Below, piece after piece: positions 18,060 to 29,639 of a stretch of DNA of 64,000 nt. The translations under genes and the position numbers were made by a program. The notes below the pieces were generated by a model that saw only the letters and a list, made by a program, of their open reading frames with translations, made no database searches and was not told the origin of the DNA. The stretch lies in the NCBI GenBank assembly GCA_028751875.1, contig CM054155.1, positions 53,977,244 through 54,041,243 on the forward strand. Reading direction: 5' to 3'. The stretch comes from Rapana venosa. Taxonomy: Eukaryota > Mollusca > Gastropoda > Neogastropoda > Muricidae. Every line of letters begins with the position of its first letter. Within the stretch, counting starts at the first letter, position 1.

Positions 18060-19746
18060 ACAGTTCAAGGCATCCCACTAATGTATATTACAAGAATAGA
18101 ACAAGTATGCATGGTACGCTTTTTTGAAAGAAGATATACTACGTTTGTTTTTAATTGAGGCAGGGATTTCATTCCATAGTTTGGAACCAGAATACACAAG
18201 TGAAGACATAAAAAGGCCCAGGAGTAACCACTGTACTTTTACTTCGAATTGTTTTCACTGGAAATCTCTGACAAAGATAAAGTGGCGCAAGATAATTCAT
18301 AATTTTATACATAAATAAGCTTTTATTGAAGTGACATTTCAAACTTAATGGAAGAATGTCCAACTCTCTACACTCACAAATTTCCAGGGAAGTAGTTCTC
18401 AGAAGAATTACCTTAAGAGAACATATAAACTCTCTTTCCATTCACTTTATACAGATTTTACTCTCTAAATCTCAGCACGTAGAGGCATAGTCAATGTCTA
18501 GTTTTATATGAGCAGAGAAGAATAGTTTGCGAGTGTGCTGATCGAGAAAATGTTTTATTCTATTTAGTTGAAATAGCCTTTTAGATAATTTCCTGGAAAC
18601 TTGGAAGATGTGATATGACAAGTCATTATCTATATGTAGACCAAGTAATTTAAATCAATTTACTTCTTCCATCATGCTATCATTAATTTGTATTCCAGTT
18701 AGTTTTGTTTTGAAGTTTTGGCGCTTTTGTCTTGTTGTAACAACCATGAGTTTTGCTTTCTGAGGATTGAGAGCCATGCGATTATGTTCTGTCCATGTTG
18801 TCAGATTTTCCAAGTCATTTTGTAATTCTGTACTTATCGAGATTACGTCTTTGCCTGCAGTGTGTATGGTAGTGTCATCTGCAAAAAGTTCGCAGGTGGA
18901 AGATATATGGAGGGGAAGATCATTGATGTATATTGAGAAGAGGACAGGCCCTAACACAGACCTCTGAGGAACACCATGTTTTATGGGCAAGCAAGATGGT
19001 GTTATCGAGTCTTGTTGCACAACTTGTTCTCTGTTATTTAGAAATGAGTTAATCAGTTTAAGTGCATCTAAACATAGACCATACATTGTTAGCTTCCTTA
19101 TGAGTTAAGTTGTGTTCAATAGTGTCAAAGCTTTAGCAAAGTCAACAAAAACTGCTCCAGTTAATAGGTTGCTGTTTATATTATGATGCCATTGTTCTAT
19201 CAGATTAGTAATTGTTGTATGGCACAAATAATTTGCTCGTCGATAATTAGAAGGGTCATTAGGATCACCTGATTTAAGTATGGGTAATATTTTGGCATCT
19301 TTAAACATTTGAGCGTAATAACATTTTTCAATACATGGATTATATATGTAGGCAAGATGCTCCAAGATTAAAGGTGCAGAAGTTTTCAAAACTTTGCTAT
19401 CTTACTTGTCTAAACCATGAGAGCTTGTTTGCTTTAATAAACACAATTCCTTATACACTTCATGCACACCAATAAATCTAAAGATGAGTTTTGACTTAAT
19501 AGTCTAAGAGCTACAAACTTCTTTAAAAGGAGTAAATCATTTTGTTCAGATTGGTCCACATTCACAAGTTTGTCAGCTACAGTACAAAAATGTTTATTGG
19601 TAATTTCTGCAGATAGGCTGGTACCTGATGAAGCATTAGAAATTGATAGTTTACAAGCTAATTGGTTGATTGCTTTCAAGATAGACTTAGGATCTTTTCT
19701 TGATGAATTAGTTTACTAAAAAAATTTTTTTTGCAATTGTTTTCAT
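18060..19746 (-). mobile_element. CR1/L2-type LINE element A, segment 3 (reverse transcriptase and 3' end)
   Basis: Minus-strand reverse transcriptase of a CR1/L2-like retrotransposon. N-terminal RT blocks are at 19,389-19,105 (KILPILKSGDPNDPSNYR, then AVFVDFAKA). The 19,086-18,655 block has KHGVPQRSVLGPVLFSIYIN and the catalytic-type LFADDTTIHTAGKD, followed by ENLTTWTEHNRMALNPQKAK. The C-terminal part reads LPLSLKCHFNKSLFMYKIMN. Frameshifts occur at each junction. The segment ends at 19,746, where element B is inserted, and resumes at 24,981. The 3' boundary, about 18,060, is approximate. Confidence 0.85.
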
Positions 19747-20340
19747 CATTTCATGACCTGGAAAAAGCTTTTGATAGAGTACCCAGAAAGGCAATCCAAT
19801 GGGCCTTGAGGAAACAAGGTGTACCGGAGCACACCATCTCAATGGTTATCACTTTGTGCAAGAACTCCAGATAAAAAGTGAAAAACTATAATTGGGACGT
19901 CAGAAAGTTTTGAGATAAAAGTAGGAGTGCACCAAGGATCTGCATTGAGCCCTCTGCTCTTTATCCTCGTGATGAATGAAATATCCAAGGAAGTGGAGAG
20001 GCCAGAAGAGATCTGGAAACTGCTGTATGCTGATGACTTAGTACTGATAGCTGAGAACAGTGATGACGCTACTCAAAGATTTGGCAATTGGAAACGGAGT
20101 TTAGAAAGCAGAGGAATGAAGGTATATGTTGACAAGACCAAAGCAATGACAGTTGGAAAAGACTGCAGAACACAAAGAGAGCAAGGCTAATACATGTGTG
20201 ATGTCTGCCACAAAGATGTAGGGAACATTTCGATCAAATGCTCCAACTGTCAATATTTGTGTCACAAAAGATGCTCAAAGCACAAAAGTCTGAAGAAGGA
20301 GGACGTAGTATTTGTCTGCCCCAGCTGTATAAATAAGAAG
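19747..20340 (+). mobile_element. LINE element B, part 1: reverse transcriptase with C-terminal zinc finger
   Basis: A 5'-truncated non-LTR reverse transcriptase on the plus strand. It reads HDLEKAFDRVPRKAIQWALR (RT motif A), then after a shift VGVHQGSALSPLLFILVMNE, LLYADDLVLIAENSDD (catalytic YADD) and SRGMKVYVDKTKAM. After an in-frame TAA (20,188-20,190) the frame continues into a cysteine-rich finger, CDVCHKDVG, IKCSNCQYLCHKRCSKH and FVCPSC, with PHD-like C4HC3 spacing. The sequence is then broken by element C and resumes at 24,316. The insert lies between AATTGTTTTCAT (19,735-19,746) and AATTCTTTTCAT (24,981-24,992), a 12-bp duplication with one mismatch. Confidence 0.83.
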
Positions 20341-23300
20341 AGTTGGTGATTGGCCTCTGTGCTGGATGGCAGCAGGGTGTGTCTCTCTGTGTTTGAGTGT
20401 TGTTTTTGAGCTTTTTTCTTCATTGAGCAAAACAAATTTTATATCTACGTGTTTCTGATTTCAACGTGTATTGACTGGTTAGATTGGTTTTCCTTGATAT
20501 TACTTACTTTTTGAATTACTTTTATTTATAATTTTCATTTTATGATAAATTTTTGAAGTTTCAACTTACTGTATGATTTGTGTTCAACTGACATTGCTGG
20601 TCCTTGTGACCAATTTTACTGTAACCCTGCTGCCGTGTGAAAAATTGCACGTGAAACACGAACTCAGATTTACCCCACCACAACTACCCAATGTTCCTCC
20701 TTCCACCAATATGACACTAACTGCTGAAGACATAAGAGCTTTGCTCTCACATGGGTTTTACAACATACCATACAGACTTAAAAAAACTCATTTCAGCCTT
20801 AGGAATCAACCTCTGCAAAACGAGATGAGGTACCCATGCTGGCATCCTCATTTCTGACGTCACTACCGCTACCACCATGACCAAGAACAACACTACTTCG
20901 CTTCCCTCTGATCCCCCTGCTTCTTCATGTGTTTATGACTTTGATAAAACGTGTTCTGATAATGTGTATCATGGAATGAAATAAAATTTTCTGTAACCCC
21001 CAAACTTCCCCATTTTCTTTCACCAGCTTCTACACCTGATTCTCAATCCAAACGTTTGTCTGCTCTCCACTCTCCACATTTTTACCATCGCCTTCATCCT
21101 CTTCCACTGACAGTTATCCTAATTCACCACAGTTATCATCAACCTCTTTGCCTCCTTCTAACATCCTTCACAATGTGCTGTTCAACGTACAATCTGTATG
21201 CCCGAAGGTAAAGCTGATCTCATTTCGATTTAAATCTGTGAAAAAAACCATTAAATCTAACATTTCTTACAGAAACATGGTTAAAACCCACACGGTCATG
21301 TACCGAAAATAAAATAAATAACACCACCTGGTTATGAAACTCTTTCACTTCCCCGACCCTCCCGTGGAGATGACATTGCCATCGTTTATAAAGATACACT
21401 CAAACCTGCTCTTTCTGTCTGTCACTCCCTTCCTTTCTCACCTGAATCTTTCAAAGTCTGTGAACTCAACTTCAACACACCTGGCCACTCTATTACTTTC
21501 TGCTGTCTTTACCGTCCACCTCTAAGCCGTAAGAATAATGTGACATCTTCCATTTTCAATCAAGTGTTTCAGTCGCTCCTGGATCACTACAGCCTCTCTC
21601 CCAGAAAGCTCATCATTCTCGGTGACTTTAACTTCCTTTTTGATAACCAGTCTTCTTCTGATGTCAAACGTCTTTCTCTTTCCTTGTCAATCCCCTCTCT
21701 TTCTCAGCTGGTAAACGCAGCGACGCACAAATCAGGACATATTTTAAACTGGCTACTCACCGATGTTTCCCAAGATCTGATCACATCTGTATCTATCACT
21801 GATGAATTACTTTCTGATCATTCCGCTGTTTTTTTTCTCTCTAAACATTGCAAAGCCTATCAGAAAGAAAAAGTATGTCACCCATCACAACCCCAAGGCC
21901 ATAGACATTCAAACTTTCTCTTCACAAGCTGCTGAACGCCTATCACAAACCTCTGACAACAATAACCCCTCTAAACACCACAATGATGTTCTCAGCCAAC
22001 TGCTTGATGAGCATGTACCTCCCACTGACTGTCTCCTGCCTGATAGGCCATGTGCGCCATGGTACAACCCGGGACACCCAGGTCGAAAAGTGTAAACGCA
22101 GGGAAACCCTAGAGCGGCAGTGGCGAAAATCAAAAACGGAAATTAATAAGCAGCTCTTTCAAAAACCCAAGTAAACAAAGTCAAATCTTTAATTCTTTCA
22201 AAAAAAACCAAACCATTACTCTTCTCAAGTTCTTGATGCCACGTCTTTGAAATCTCTCTTTTCCCTCACATCTACTCTTCTTGGATCTGTGAAGGCAAGC
22301 CCTCTGCCTTCCATCTACAACCACTCTGAACTTCCTTATATATTTTCTGCATTCTTTTCTGAAAAAGTCCATAACATTTGATCCAAACTGGATCAGACCT
22401 CTTTCCAGCCTGCACTTCCTGATCCCCAATTCTCTGGCACTCCTCTCCATTTCTTTCATTGGACAAGTGAGAAAGATATCAATACAATTCTGAAAGAAAT
22501 TACTATAAAATTATGTTATCTTGATCCCATACCTGCTTCTCTTTTCACACAGTGCCTACCACAACTCATACCCGCTATCACGAAAATAGTAAACTCATCC
22601 CTTGTTTCAGGAAATGTTCCATCAGCTCTCAAAACTGCTATAGTTACACCTCTACTCAAAAAGCATGACCTTGACCCTAACATTCTGAAGAATTGTAGAC
22701 CTGTTTCCAATCTACCTTTTATTTCTAAAGTCCTTGAAAAAGTAGTTCTCAAACAGCTCAACAACCACCTTCTCTCCAACAATCTTCTTCCTGAGTTTCA
22801 GTCTGCCTATCGTGTCAACCACAGCACTGAAACCACCCTAGTACACACTTTAAACACACTTCTCCTCGCTTCTGACTCGGGGGAAATCTCCCTTCTCACT
22901 CTACTCGACTTATCAGCAGCCTTCGATACTATAGACCACTAATTTCTTCTCTCCCGTCTTCAAAAAACGTTCGAGTTTACTGGCACAGCCCTCACCTGGT
23001 TTAATTCATTCCTTACTGACCGATTCCAGACAGTTGCAGTAAACAAGATTCAATCAATACCTGCCAAACTGGAATGCGGAGTCCCACAGGGATCAGTTCT
23101 AGGCCCTGTTCTGTTTACTCTTTACACAGCCCCAATGTCACATAAAATAAACCGTCATCAAATCAACCATCATTTTTACGCAGATGACTCAGATTCAAAG
23201 CAGTGTTACTCCTGAAAATCTGCCTTCTCTACTGACAAATATGGCCCACCACTTTGAAGATATTCAAAACTGGATGACACAGAACAAATTACAGCTAAAT

Positions 23301-24315
23301 GCAGATAAACAGAAGCCATGCTCTTAGGGACCAAACACAAACTCTTCCATCACAAGAGCTTCAATAGAACTCGGCAACACATCAGTCCCTCTATCCACTG
23401 CTGTGAAGTATCTAGGTGTTGTTATTAACAACACACTCTCTATGCAAAAATTCATCACCCAGACCTGTCAGTCCTGCTACTATCAATTACAGCCTATCAG
23501 TTCAATTCGAAAGTACCTGTCCACAGATGCAACAGCCAAACTTGTCACTTCTCTCATTCTTTCACGTCTGGACTATTGCAATTCTCTTTTGTCTGGTCTG
23601 CCAGCATCATCTATCCACTCCCTTCAACGTATACAAAACTCCGCAGCTCGACTACTTCTCAGAAAGAAAAAATGGAGCACATTACCCCTCACTTGCAATC
23701 TCTCTACTGGCTACCTGTACCACAGAGAGTAAATTATAAGATCAGTACCCTCTGTTACAAATGTCTCCACAAAACTGCACCCTCCTACCCCTGTGAATGT
23801 CTTAACCTGTACACTCCTTCACGTTCCCTCCGCTCTGCTTCAGATACCTTGTGTCTACGAATACATACATTCAACCAATCTACTGTTGGCTGCGGCTCTT
23901 TCTCTATTTCGGGTTCATCGACCTGGAATGAGCTCCCTCTCTCTCTTCGCCAGAAACCTAGTTATGACACTTTTAAATCCAGCTTCAAGACATATTTATT
24001 TCAAACCTAAGATTTTTCCCTCTCCTGTTTCATATCAGAACTATCCCACCTTCACTAACCCATGTCCTTTCACCTGTGTGAGTGTGTGTGTGTGTGTGGT
24101 GTGTGTGTGTTGTGTGGTTTTGAAAATCATTTTACTATTGAAATTTTATTTCATAGATTTTGTCTGCAGGCACCATGTTTGTAATATCTGTATGCTTAAA
24201 CTATAGGTTATTTATCATTGATTGCATGACTGTGTCAGATTAAGTTGAAAGCATGCGCTTTGATTTGTCTTTGCGAGATATAGCGCTATATAAGTTCCAT
24301 TTATTATTATTAAGG
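20341..24315 (+). mobile_element. Nearly complete CR1/L2-like LINE element C, plus strand
   Basis: About 4 kb with one degraded ORF2. The endonuclease spans about 21,170-21,850: LTETWLKP, GDDIAIVYKDTLKPALSV, ITFCCLYRPP, RKLIILGDFNFLFDN and LLSDHSAVFFL. The reverse transcriptase spans about 22,500-24,009: LKTAIVTPLLKK, FQSAYRVNHSTETTLVH, LTLLDLSAAFDTIDH, ECGVPQGSVLGPVLFTLYTA, HFYADDSD (catalytic), KYLGVVINNTLSM and LYWLPVPQRVNYKISTLCYK, ending TYLFQT and a stop at 24,010. A GT-rich 3' untranslated part and (ATT)n end follow. It carries several frameshifts. The upstream part may hold a remnant ORF1 (20,573-20,857, unassigned). It is inserted in element B, and its family also supplied the LINE at 1,925-3,485. 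Confidence 0.87.
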
Positions 24316-24980
24316 GTGAAGACAATACCAATGCAGGAAAGAAGGAGCTATAATTTGAACAAGGAAAGATAGTGGTAGACGAATTCTGCTACATGGGAGA
24401 GATGATGAGCTGCAAAGCAAAATCTGAGCTAGCTGTCAGAAACAGGATTGCGAGTGCATGGAAGAAATGGAAAGAATTGGCAAGTCTGCTTGGAAATCAG
24501 AAACTCCTACTGAAGAGACACTGTCTGATATATAAGGACTGCATTAGACCTGTTCTCCTGTATGGTTCAGAGATGTGGATTTTCACAAAAACCGTCAAAC
24601 GTTTGTTGAAGAGCTGTGAAAACCGAATGCTACACTACATGACAAAGATCAAATGGGAAGACAGGATCCCGAATGAAGAACTATGGAGAATGTGCAAAGT
24701 TGATGATCTGAAGTCTGTGGCTAGTACCAATAGACTGCGCTGGTTTGGGCACATTCAACGGAAAGCAGACCACCACATCATAAAAAGAGCAATGGACTTC
24801 GTAGTGGATGGAAAGAGACCAAAGGAAAGACCTAGCAAAACCTGGGCTGCCTGTATTGCAGATGATCTTAGAGAAAGGGGCATATATAAGGATGAAGCTA
24901 AAAACAGAGAGAGATGGAGAAGGCTCATCAATGTCAAACCTCCCCTGGGAGAAACATGACAAAAAAGGAAGAAGAAGAAG
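24316..24980 (+). mobile_element. LINE element B, part 2: C-terminal ORF and (GAA)n end
   Basis: Continuation of element B after element C. A 195-residue open stretch (24,372-24,959) reads VDEFCYMGEMMSCKAKSE, RPVLLYGSEMWIFTK, TNRLRWFGHIQRKADHH and RPSKTWAACIADDL, the standard C-terminal region after the RT in this LINE type. The stop is followed at once by AAAAAAGGAAGAAGAAGAAG, the element 3' tail. The same terminus, 5'-truncated, recurs at 35,552-35,694, showing that this is the family's true 3' end. Confidence 0.85.
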
Positions 24981-25877
24981 AATTCTTTTCATATATGTTA
25001 TATTCCACTGCTCCTTAAATGTTTTATCTTTACCTGTTGATTTCAGTAGGTTATCATGGAAAGTTATAGCTTCTTTAATATCATCAGTTATCCATGGTGG
25101 TTTGTCTCTAGATTTAACACGTTTTACTCTAAGAGGGGCATGATTATCAAATATAGTTGAAACATTTTTTTTAATGTTATACCTTACTGTCAATGCTTTG
25201 TCTGCATCAGTAAACTGATAGACATATGGAAAATCTGCTTTACATAGGTCAGACAAAAAATCTTCTGTATTAAAGTTTCTATAACTAGGAAAAGTAATAC
25301 ACTTGTGTTTACATCTCGGGATTTTAGCACCTTTTTTATACCAGGTAAACTATACCAGATATGATCACTAATACCATAGACAGGAACAGACAATTCTATT
25401 ATGTTAGATGGATTGGTTGTATATATGTGATCAATTAATGTTTCAGAGCATAGTGTTTTTCTAGTGGTGGTAGTTAACAATTGAGACAGATTATAAACCT
25501 CAAACGTTTTTTTTTCCAAGTATCATGTGGGTTAAATAAATCAATATTAAAATCTCCAAGAAGAATGGTTTCTGTTGAGTAGTTTGAAACATCATCCATC
25601 ATTTGTTCAAACTGATCATACCAGTTGATACGTTCATAAGGGTTCCGATACAACAATCCCATCAGTATTGGTTTAATTCATTTCAATCTTACTTCTAACC
25701 ACATGTATTCAATATCATATTTATCAAATAATGTTATGTGCTTATAATTAACTAAATGATGGATGTAAGTTATCATTCCTGTTTCTAACTTAGTTTTGGC
25801 ATCTTGTCTAACACAGTTATAACCTGGAACTGATACCATACTTATCATCTGCTACATTATGTATTAATCTTGACTCT
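24981..25877 (-). mobile_element. CR1/L2-type LINE element A, segment 2 (endonuclease)
   Basis: The minus strand encodes most of the apurinic-type endonuclease: ESRLIHNVADDK at 25,877, SVPGYNCVRQDAKTKLETGM, DIEYMWLEVRLK, MGLLYRNPYERINWYDQF, TETILLGDFNIDLFNPHDTW (catalytic GDFN), then TLIDHIYTTNP, YGISDHIWYSLP (the SDH motif) and RVKSRDKPPWITDDIKEAI, which leads into the RT. Frameshifts separate the blocks. It is bounded on the left by element B and on the right by element D, and its reading continues across both into segments at 18.1-19.7 and 28.25 kb. Confidence 0.85.
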
Positions 25878-28249
25878 ATCTATCTATCTGCCCCGTAGTC
25901 TGACGACCGTGGGGGCACCCTCAAAAACTCAACAACCAGTTCCCTCCATTCCTCTCTCTGTTCTGCCTTTCTCAGGGTTTTGTTGAGTTCTAGGCCTGTC
26001 CATTTGCTGATGTTATCCTCCCAGCTCTTCCTTGGTCTGCCTCTTCTTCTTCCTCCTTGGACAGTGCCTTGCAAAACTGTCTTTGTAATTCCTTGGATCT
26101 TGTGACTGCCCATACCATTTAAGTTTACGCTTTTCACGATCGTTAGAAGGTTCTCATAGGGTCCAATGGTTTGCTGGATTCTGTTATGCACGCTTTCGTT
26201 GCTATGTGGTCTTTGTAGGAGATGCCAAGGAGTCTCCGAAAGCATCTCATCTCCATTGCCTGTACTCTTCTCTCCAAATCTGCAGTCAGGGTCCATGATT
26301 CACAGGCATACAGAAATATGGATATGACAAGGGAGCGCATTAGTCTGATCTTGGAGATAAGGAGATATTCTTATCTCTCCAGATGGTGTTTAGTTTTGAC
26401 AAAGTGTTATTGTCTGTGCGTCCTGCATACTACTTCTGGCTTGGATCCCTGGTCTGATACAATGGCTCCCAGGTACTTGAAGCTTTGAACTGTTTCCAGC
26501 TTCTGGTCATTAATCCTGATATCAGTGCTAATGCCGTTGGTGTTATTAGTCATCAGTTGGTCTTCTCTGCACTGATTTCCATGCCGTATGTTTTGGAGGC
26601 CTTATCCAAGTGTTCTGTTAGGCTGGCAAGCTCTTTTTCTGATCCTGCTATTCCATCAATGTCATCTGCGAAGCGGAGGTTTGTGATCGTTCTGCCACCA
26701 ATGCTGACTGATTCTTCATGATGTTCCAGTGCATCAGCCATGATTCTCTCAAGGAAGATGTTGAAAAGAGTGGGTGAGAGTAGACAGCCCTGCCTTACTC
26801 CAACTGTTGTTCGAAACCATTCTCCAATGTTGTTGTTGTAGTACACTGCACTGTGGCCTCGCTGTACAGCTGTTTGATGACTCTGATCAGGTTTGCATTG
26901 ATGCTGTACAAATTCATGGTTGCCCACAAAGCTGCATGCCACACCCTGTCAAAATGCCTTCTTAAAATCGATAAATACGTGGTAAAGGTCTTGTTGATGT
27001 TGAAGGTACCGCTCACATAGTATTCTGAGTTGAATATCTGTTCTGTTGTGCTGCGCCTTGCTCTGAAACCTGCTTGTTCCTCAGCAATGATGGTCTCTGC
27101 TTGTGGCTTCAGTCTATTCAATATTATCTGCAGCATGACCTTGCTTGGGTGACATATGAGGCTGATTGTGCGGTAATTATTGCATTGTTGTAGATTTCCT
27201 TTCTTGGGGAGGGTGATGATGAGTGACTGTGTCCATGGTGTTGGCCATTTTCCTGTCTGCCAGATCTTGTTGCAGATTCTTAGTAGGGCGCTGATCATGG
27301 CTTCCCCTCCAGCTTGGACCAACTCAGCTGGAATGTTGTCAGCCCCTGCTGACTTCCCTTTTTCAGCAATCTGACTGCTGTTTCCACTTCTTCTCGGAGG
27401 ATAGGGTGACTGTCTGTGTCTTTGCTTTCGGGTACATTAAGGACTTCTGGATCTCCTGGGGTTCTATATTTTATACAGGTCGGAGCAGTATTCTGTCCAT
27501 CTGTTCAGAATATCCTGGTCGTCAGTGAGACACTTCCCATTTTTGTCTCGGATTGTTAAACCTTTTCCCTGTTTTGTGCTAGTCAGGTCTTTCACACAGC
27601 TGATATGCTTTCTTGCTATTGTTTTTCTTGATGTTCTCTTCAATGTCTTGGCACTGTTCACCGATCCATTTCTCTTTTGCCTCCGTCATGGACTTCCTGA
27701 TTCTTTTGTTGACTGCCCTATATTGTTCTGCTCTTTCTTTTGTTTCATTTTTCTTTTTCTTCAACTCTCTACGCTTGTCGCATAGTTGTAGGATGTTAGG
27801 TGTGACCCATGGTTTTTTGACTGGTCGGCGTTTGCCAAGAAGCTCGTTTGCTGTTTCAGTCACTGCTGTATTGAAACTATTCGTCAGTGTATCTATGTCT
27901 GAGTCTATCACAGTGAGTGCTGCAAACTTTCCACCTATCCTTGCTTGAAAAATTTCTAATACCTCTGGGTCCTTCAGCTTCTCGAGGTCAAATTTGATCC
28001 AGATGTTGTTCCGCTTGTGGATTTTTCTTTAGACGTAGTCGGAAAGTCATCATCACAAGATCATGATCACTCCCTATGTTTGCTCCTGGAAAACTTCGTG
28101 TCTGTGCGATGTTAACGCTAGACTGAAACCGTCTTTTCACCATGATGTAATCTATTTGGTTGTGGTGTTCTCCATTTGGGCTATGCCATGTCCATTTTGT
28201 GGATTTCTTGTGTGGGCCAAGTGTATTCACTAGCTGGAGGTGGTTGTTA
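25878..28249 (-). mobile_element. RTE/BovB-like LINE element D, 5'-truncated, minus strand
   Basis: From the 5' side: endonuclease C-terminus (28,249-27,988; LVNTLGPHKKSTKWTWHSPN, IDYIMVKRRF, FPGANIGSDHDLVMMTFRL) and linker (27,911-27,464; NELLGKRRPVKKPWV, LQLCDKRRELKKK). The reverse transcriptase (27,322-26,553) has WTQSLIITLPKKGNLQQCNN, EEQAGFRARRSTTEQIFN, GVRQGCLLSPTLFNIFLERI and LRFADDIDGIAGS (catalytic FADD). The C-terminal region (26,340-25,880) has SIFLYACESWTLTADLERRV and GRPRKSWEDNISKWTG. It ends in a (GATA)n-type tail (25,874-25,892). Several frameshifts. It splits element A between an FAE and an ESRL endonuclease block. Confidence 0.88.
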
Positions 28250-28345
28250 CTCAGCAAAACCAAAAACATGAAAGGGATTGTTTAAATTTGACAAAATGAA
28301 GGTAAGTCTGAAACTTTGTTTAGCAGGTGACAAACATTGAGAAAG
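28250..28345 (-). mobile_element. CR1/L2-type LINE element A, start of ORF2
   Basis: A short minus-strand stretch reading TFGLKVGFLNVCHLLNKVSD and, after a shift, PFHVFGFAE. This is the usual beginning of a CR1/L2 endonuclease (a start strand containing N, then a core FGxxE). It breaks off at about 28,250 at element D, and the next part of the domain (ESRLIHNVADDK) is found at 25,877, so the two belong to one ORF. Confidence 0.72.
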
Positions 28346-29639
28346 CCTACTTTGAGTCCAAATGTGGTTAACCAGCCATTGGTAGTTGAATATATTGGCA
28401 TACTGTAAGCAATTCTTAATAAGTGAGGAAAAATAGATTCACTATGAATATTTACCTTGTACTAATTTAGTTAATTAACAATGCCACTTAAAGAAAAGGA
28501 GACTATGATTAAAAAAAACAATAACAGCACTCACTTCTACCAACAAGCAAAATTAAAGATCAAAATTTAAATTGAAAGACACAATAACAATACTATATAA
28601 ACACAACAAAGGCAAATACAAATTTATAACCAAAACCTGATCAAGACTTAAGACCTTGGGATCAAAATCTAAGCCAAACAGGGAAAATGTGACCTCTATA
28701 CAGAGAAAGCACAAATTCTACATTTATCCATTTTAATAAGGTATGCAAATCACATAGTCAAACCACCACCCAAGGATACAAAGCCTCACACAATTCCCTG
28801 GTGTGTCCCTATTTAGAAACACAATGTTGCAACAGGTCTCATACAGCATGGGAGGTAATCAAATTATCGCCCCTCACAAAGTAGTAACTTTATAGTCAAA
28901 TACTAAATACAAATACATGTTCATAATGCACATACATTCACCCTGCTCATTGTCATACATTTCAGATTAAACTATGGCATTATTTGTGATGCCAGATTCA
29001 TTAGCTGCTAAGCATACTGGCCAGCAGGACTAGTGATACCATTTATGTGTATCCACATGACTATTAGGGTCAAATCCCTGGCAACAGGGTGAAAAGAAAA
29101 ATGGCGCTGTTTGGGAGTAAAGTCTCTTTCAGAAAACAGTAAGGGGGGACGGAATAAGGAAATGAGAATCTGGAGTAGGGAGAAGGTGGAATCAAGTATT
29201 TTGGATAGGATGGAAGAGGGGGTAGTTGAGGGGTAGGTCCATGGAAAGGGTAGGGAGGGTGCAGGTTTCTCTCAGGTCTGTGACCTGCAGCTTTCAACAC
29301 CTCCAGACACACCCACTCCACTGTCCTCCAAACCCTCCTGTGGTCTGGATGCAGGGACTGGATCCCAGAACCCATGATCCATCCCATCCCCAAACAGAGA
29401 AGGCCTGTTCCTGGAGAGCAAAGGGGGGAAATCTGCTACAGATGTCATGGGTGGCATTTCCCGTAAGCCTGGGGTCATCCCCAGGCCCATGCCGAGATGT
29501 TCTCTTCACATCCCTCATGCCAAAAACAGCAGGTCTGCCACGAGGAGCATCAGGTGCTTAGTGTTGCTGGGCTCAAAAGGTTTGTGCATGCGGCGGGGAA
29601 AGAACCTGTTTGAAGCTTACTGTTATGGGGTCTGTACCT
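28346..29639. other. Element A ORF1-ORF2 spacer and ORF1 tail; no clear gene
   Basis: Positions 28,346-29,060 are AT-rich and non-coding. Positions 29,070-29,393 (minus) have a 107-residue proline/serine-rich open frame (PFHGPTPQLPPLPSYPKY), possibly the tail of ORF1. Overlapping plus-strand frames look like shadows. The whole stretch lies between two recognisable parts of element A. Confidence 0.45.

Noticed and set aside
17735..18158. Several long frames rich in CV or HT repeats
   Set aside because: They are products of the CA/CACT microsatellites and have no domain.
29226..29561. 111-codon plus-strand frame
   Set aside because: It lies opposite the spacer and ORF1 tail of element A, and no domain is recognisable.
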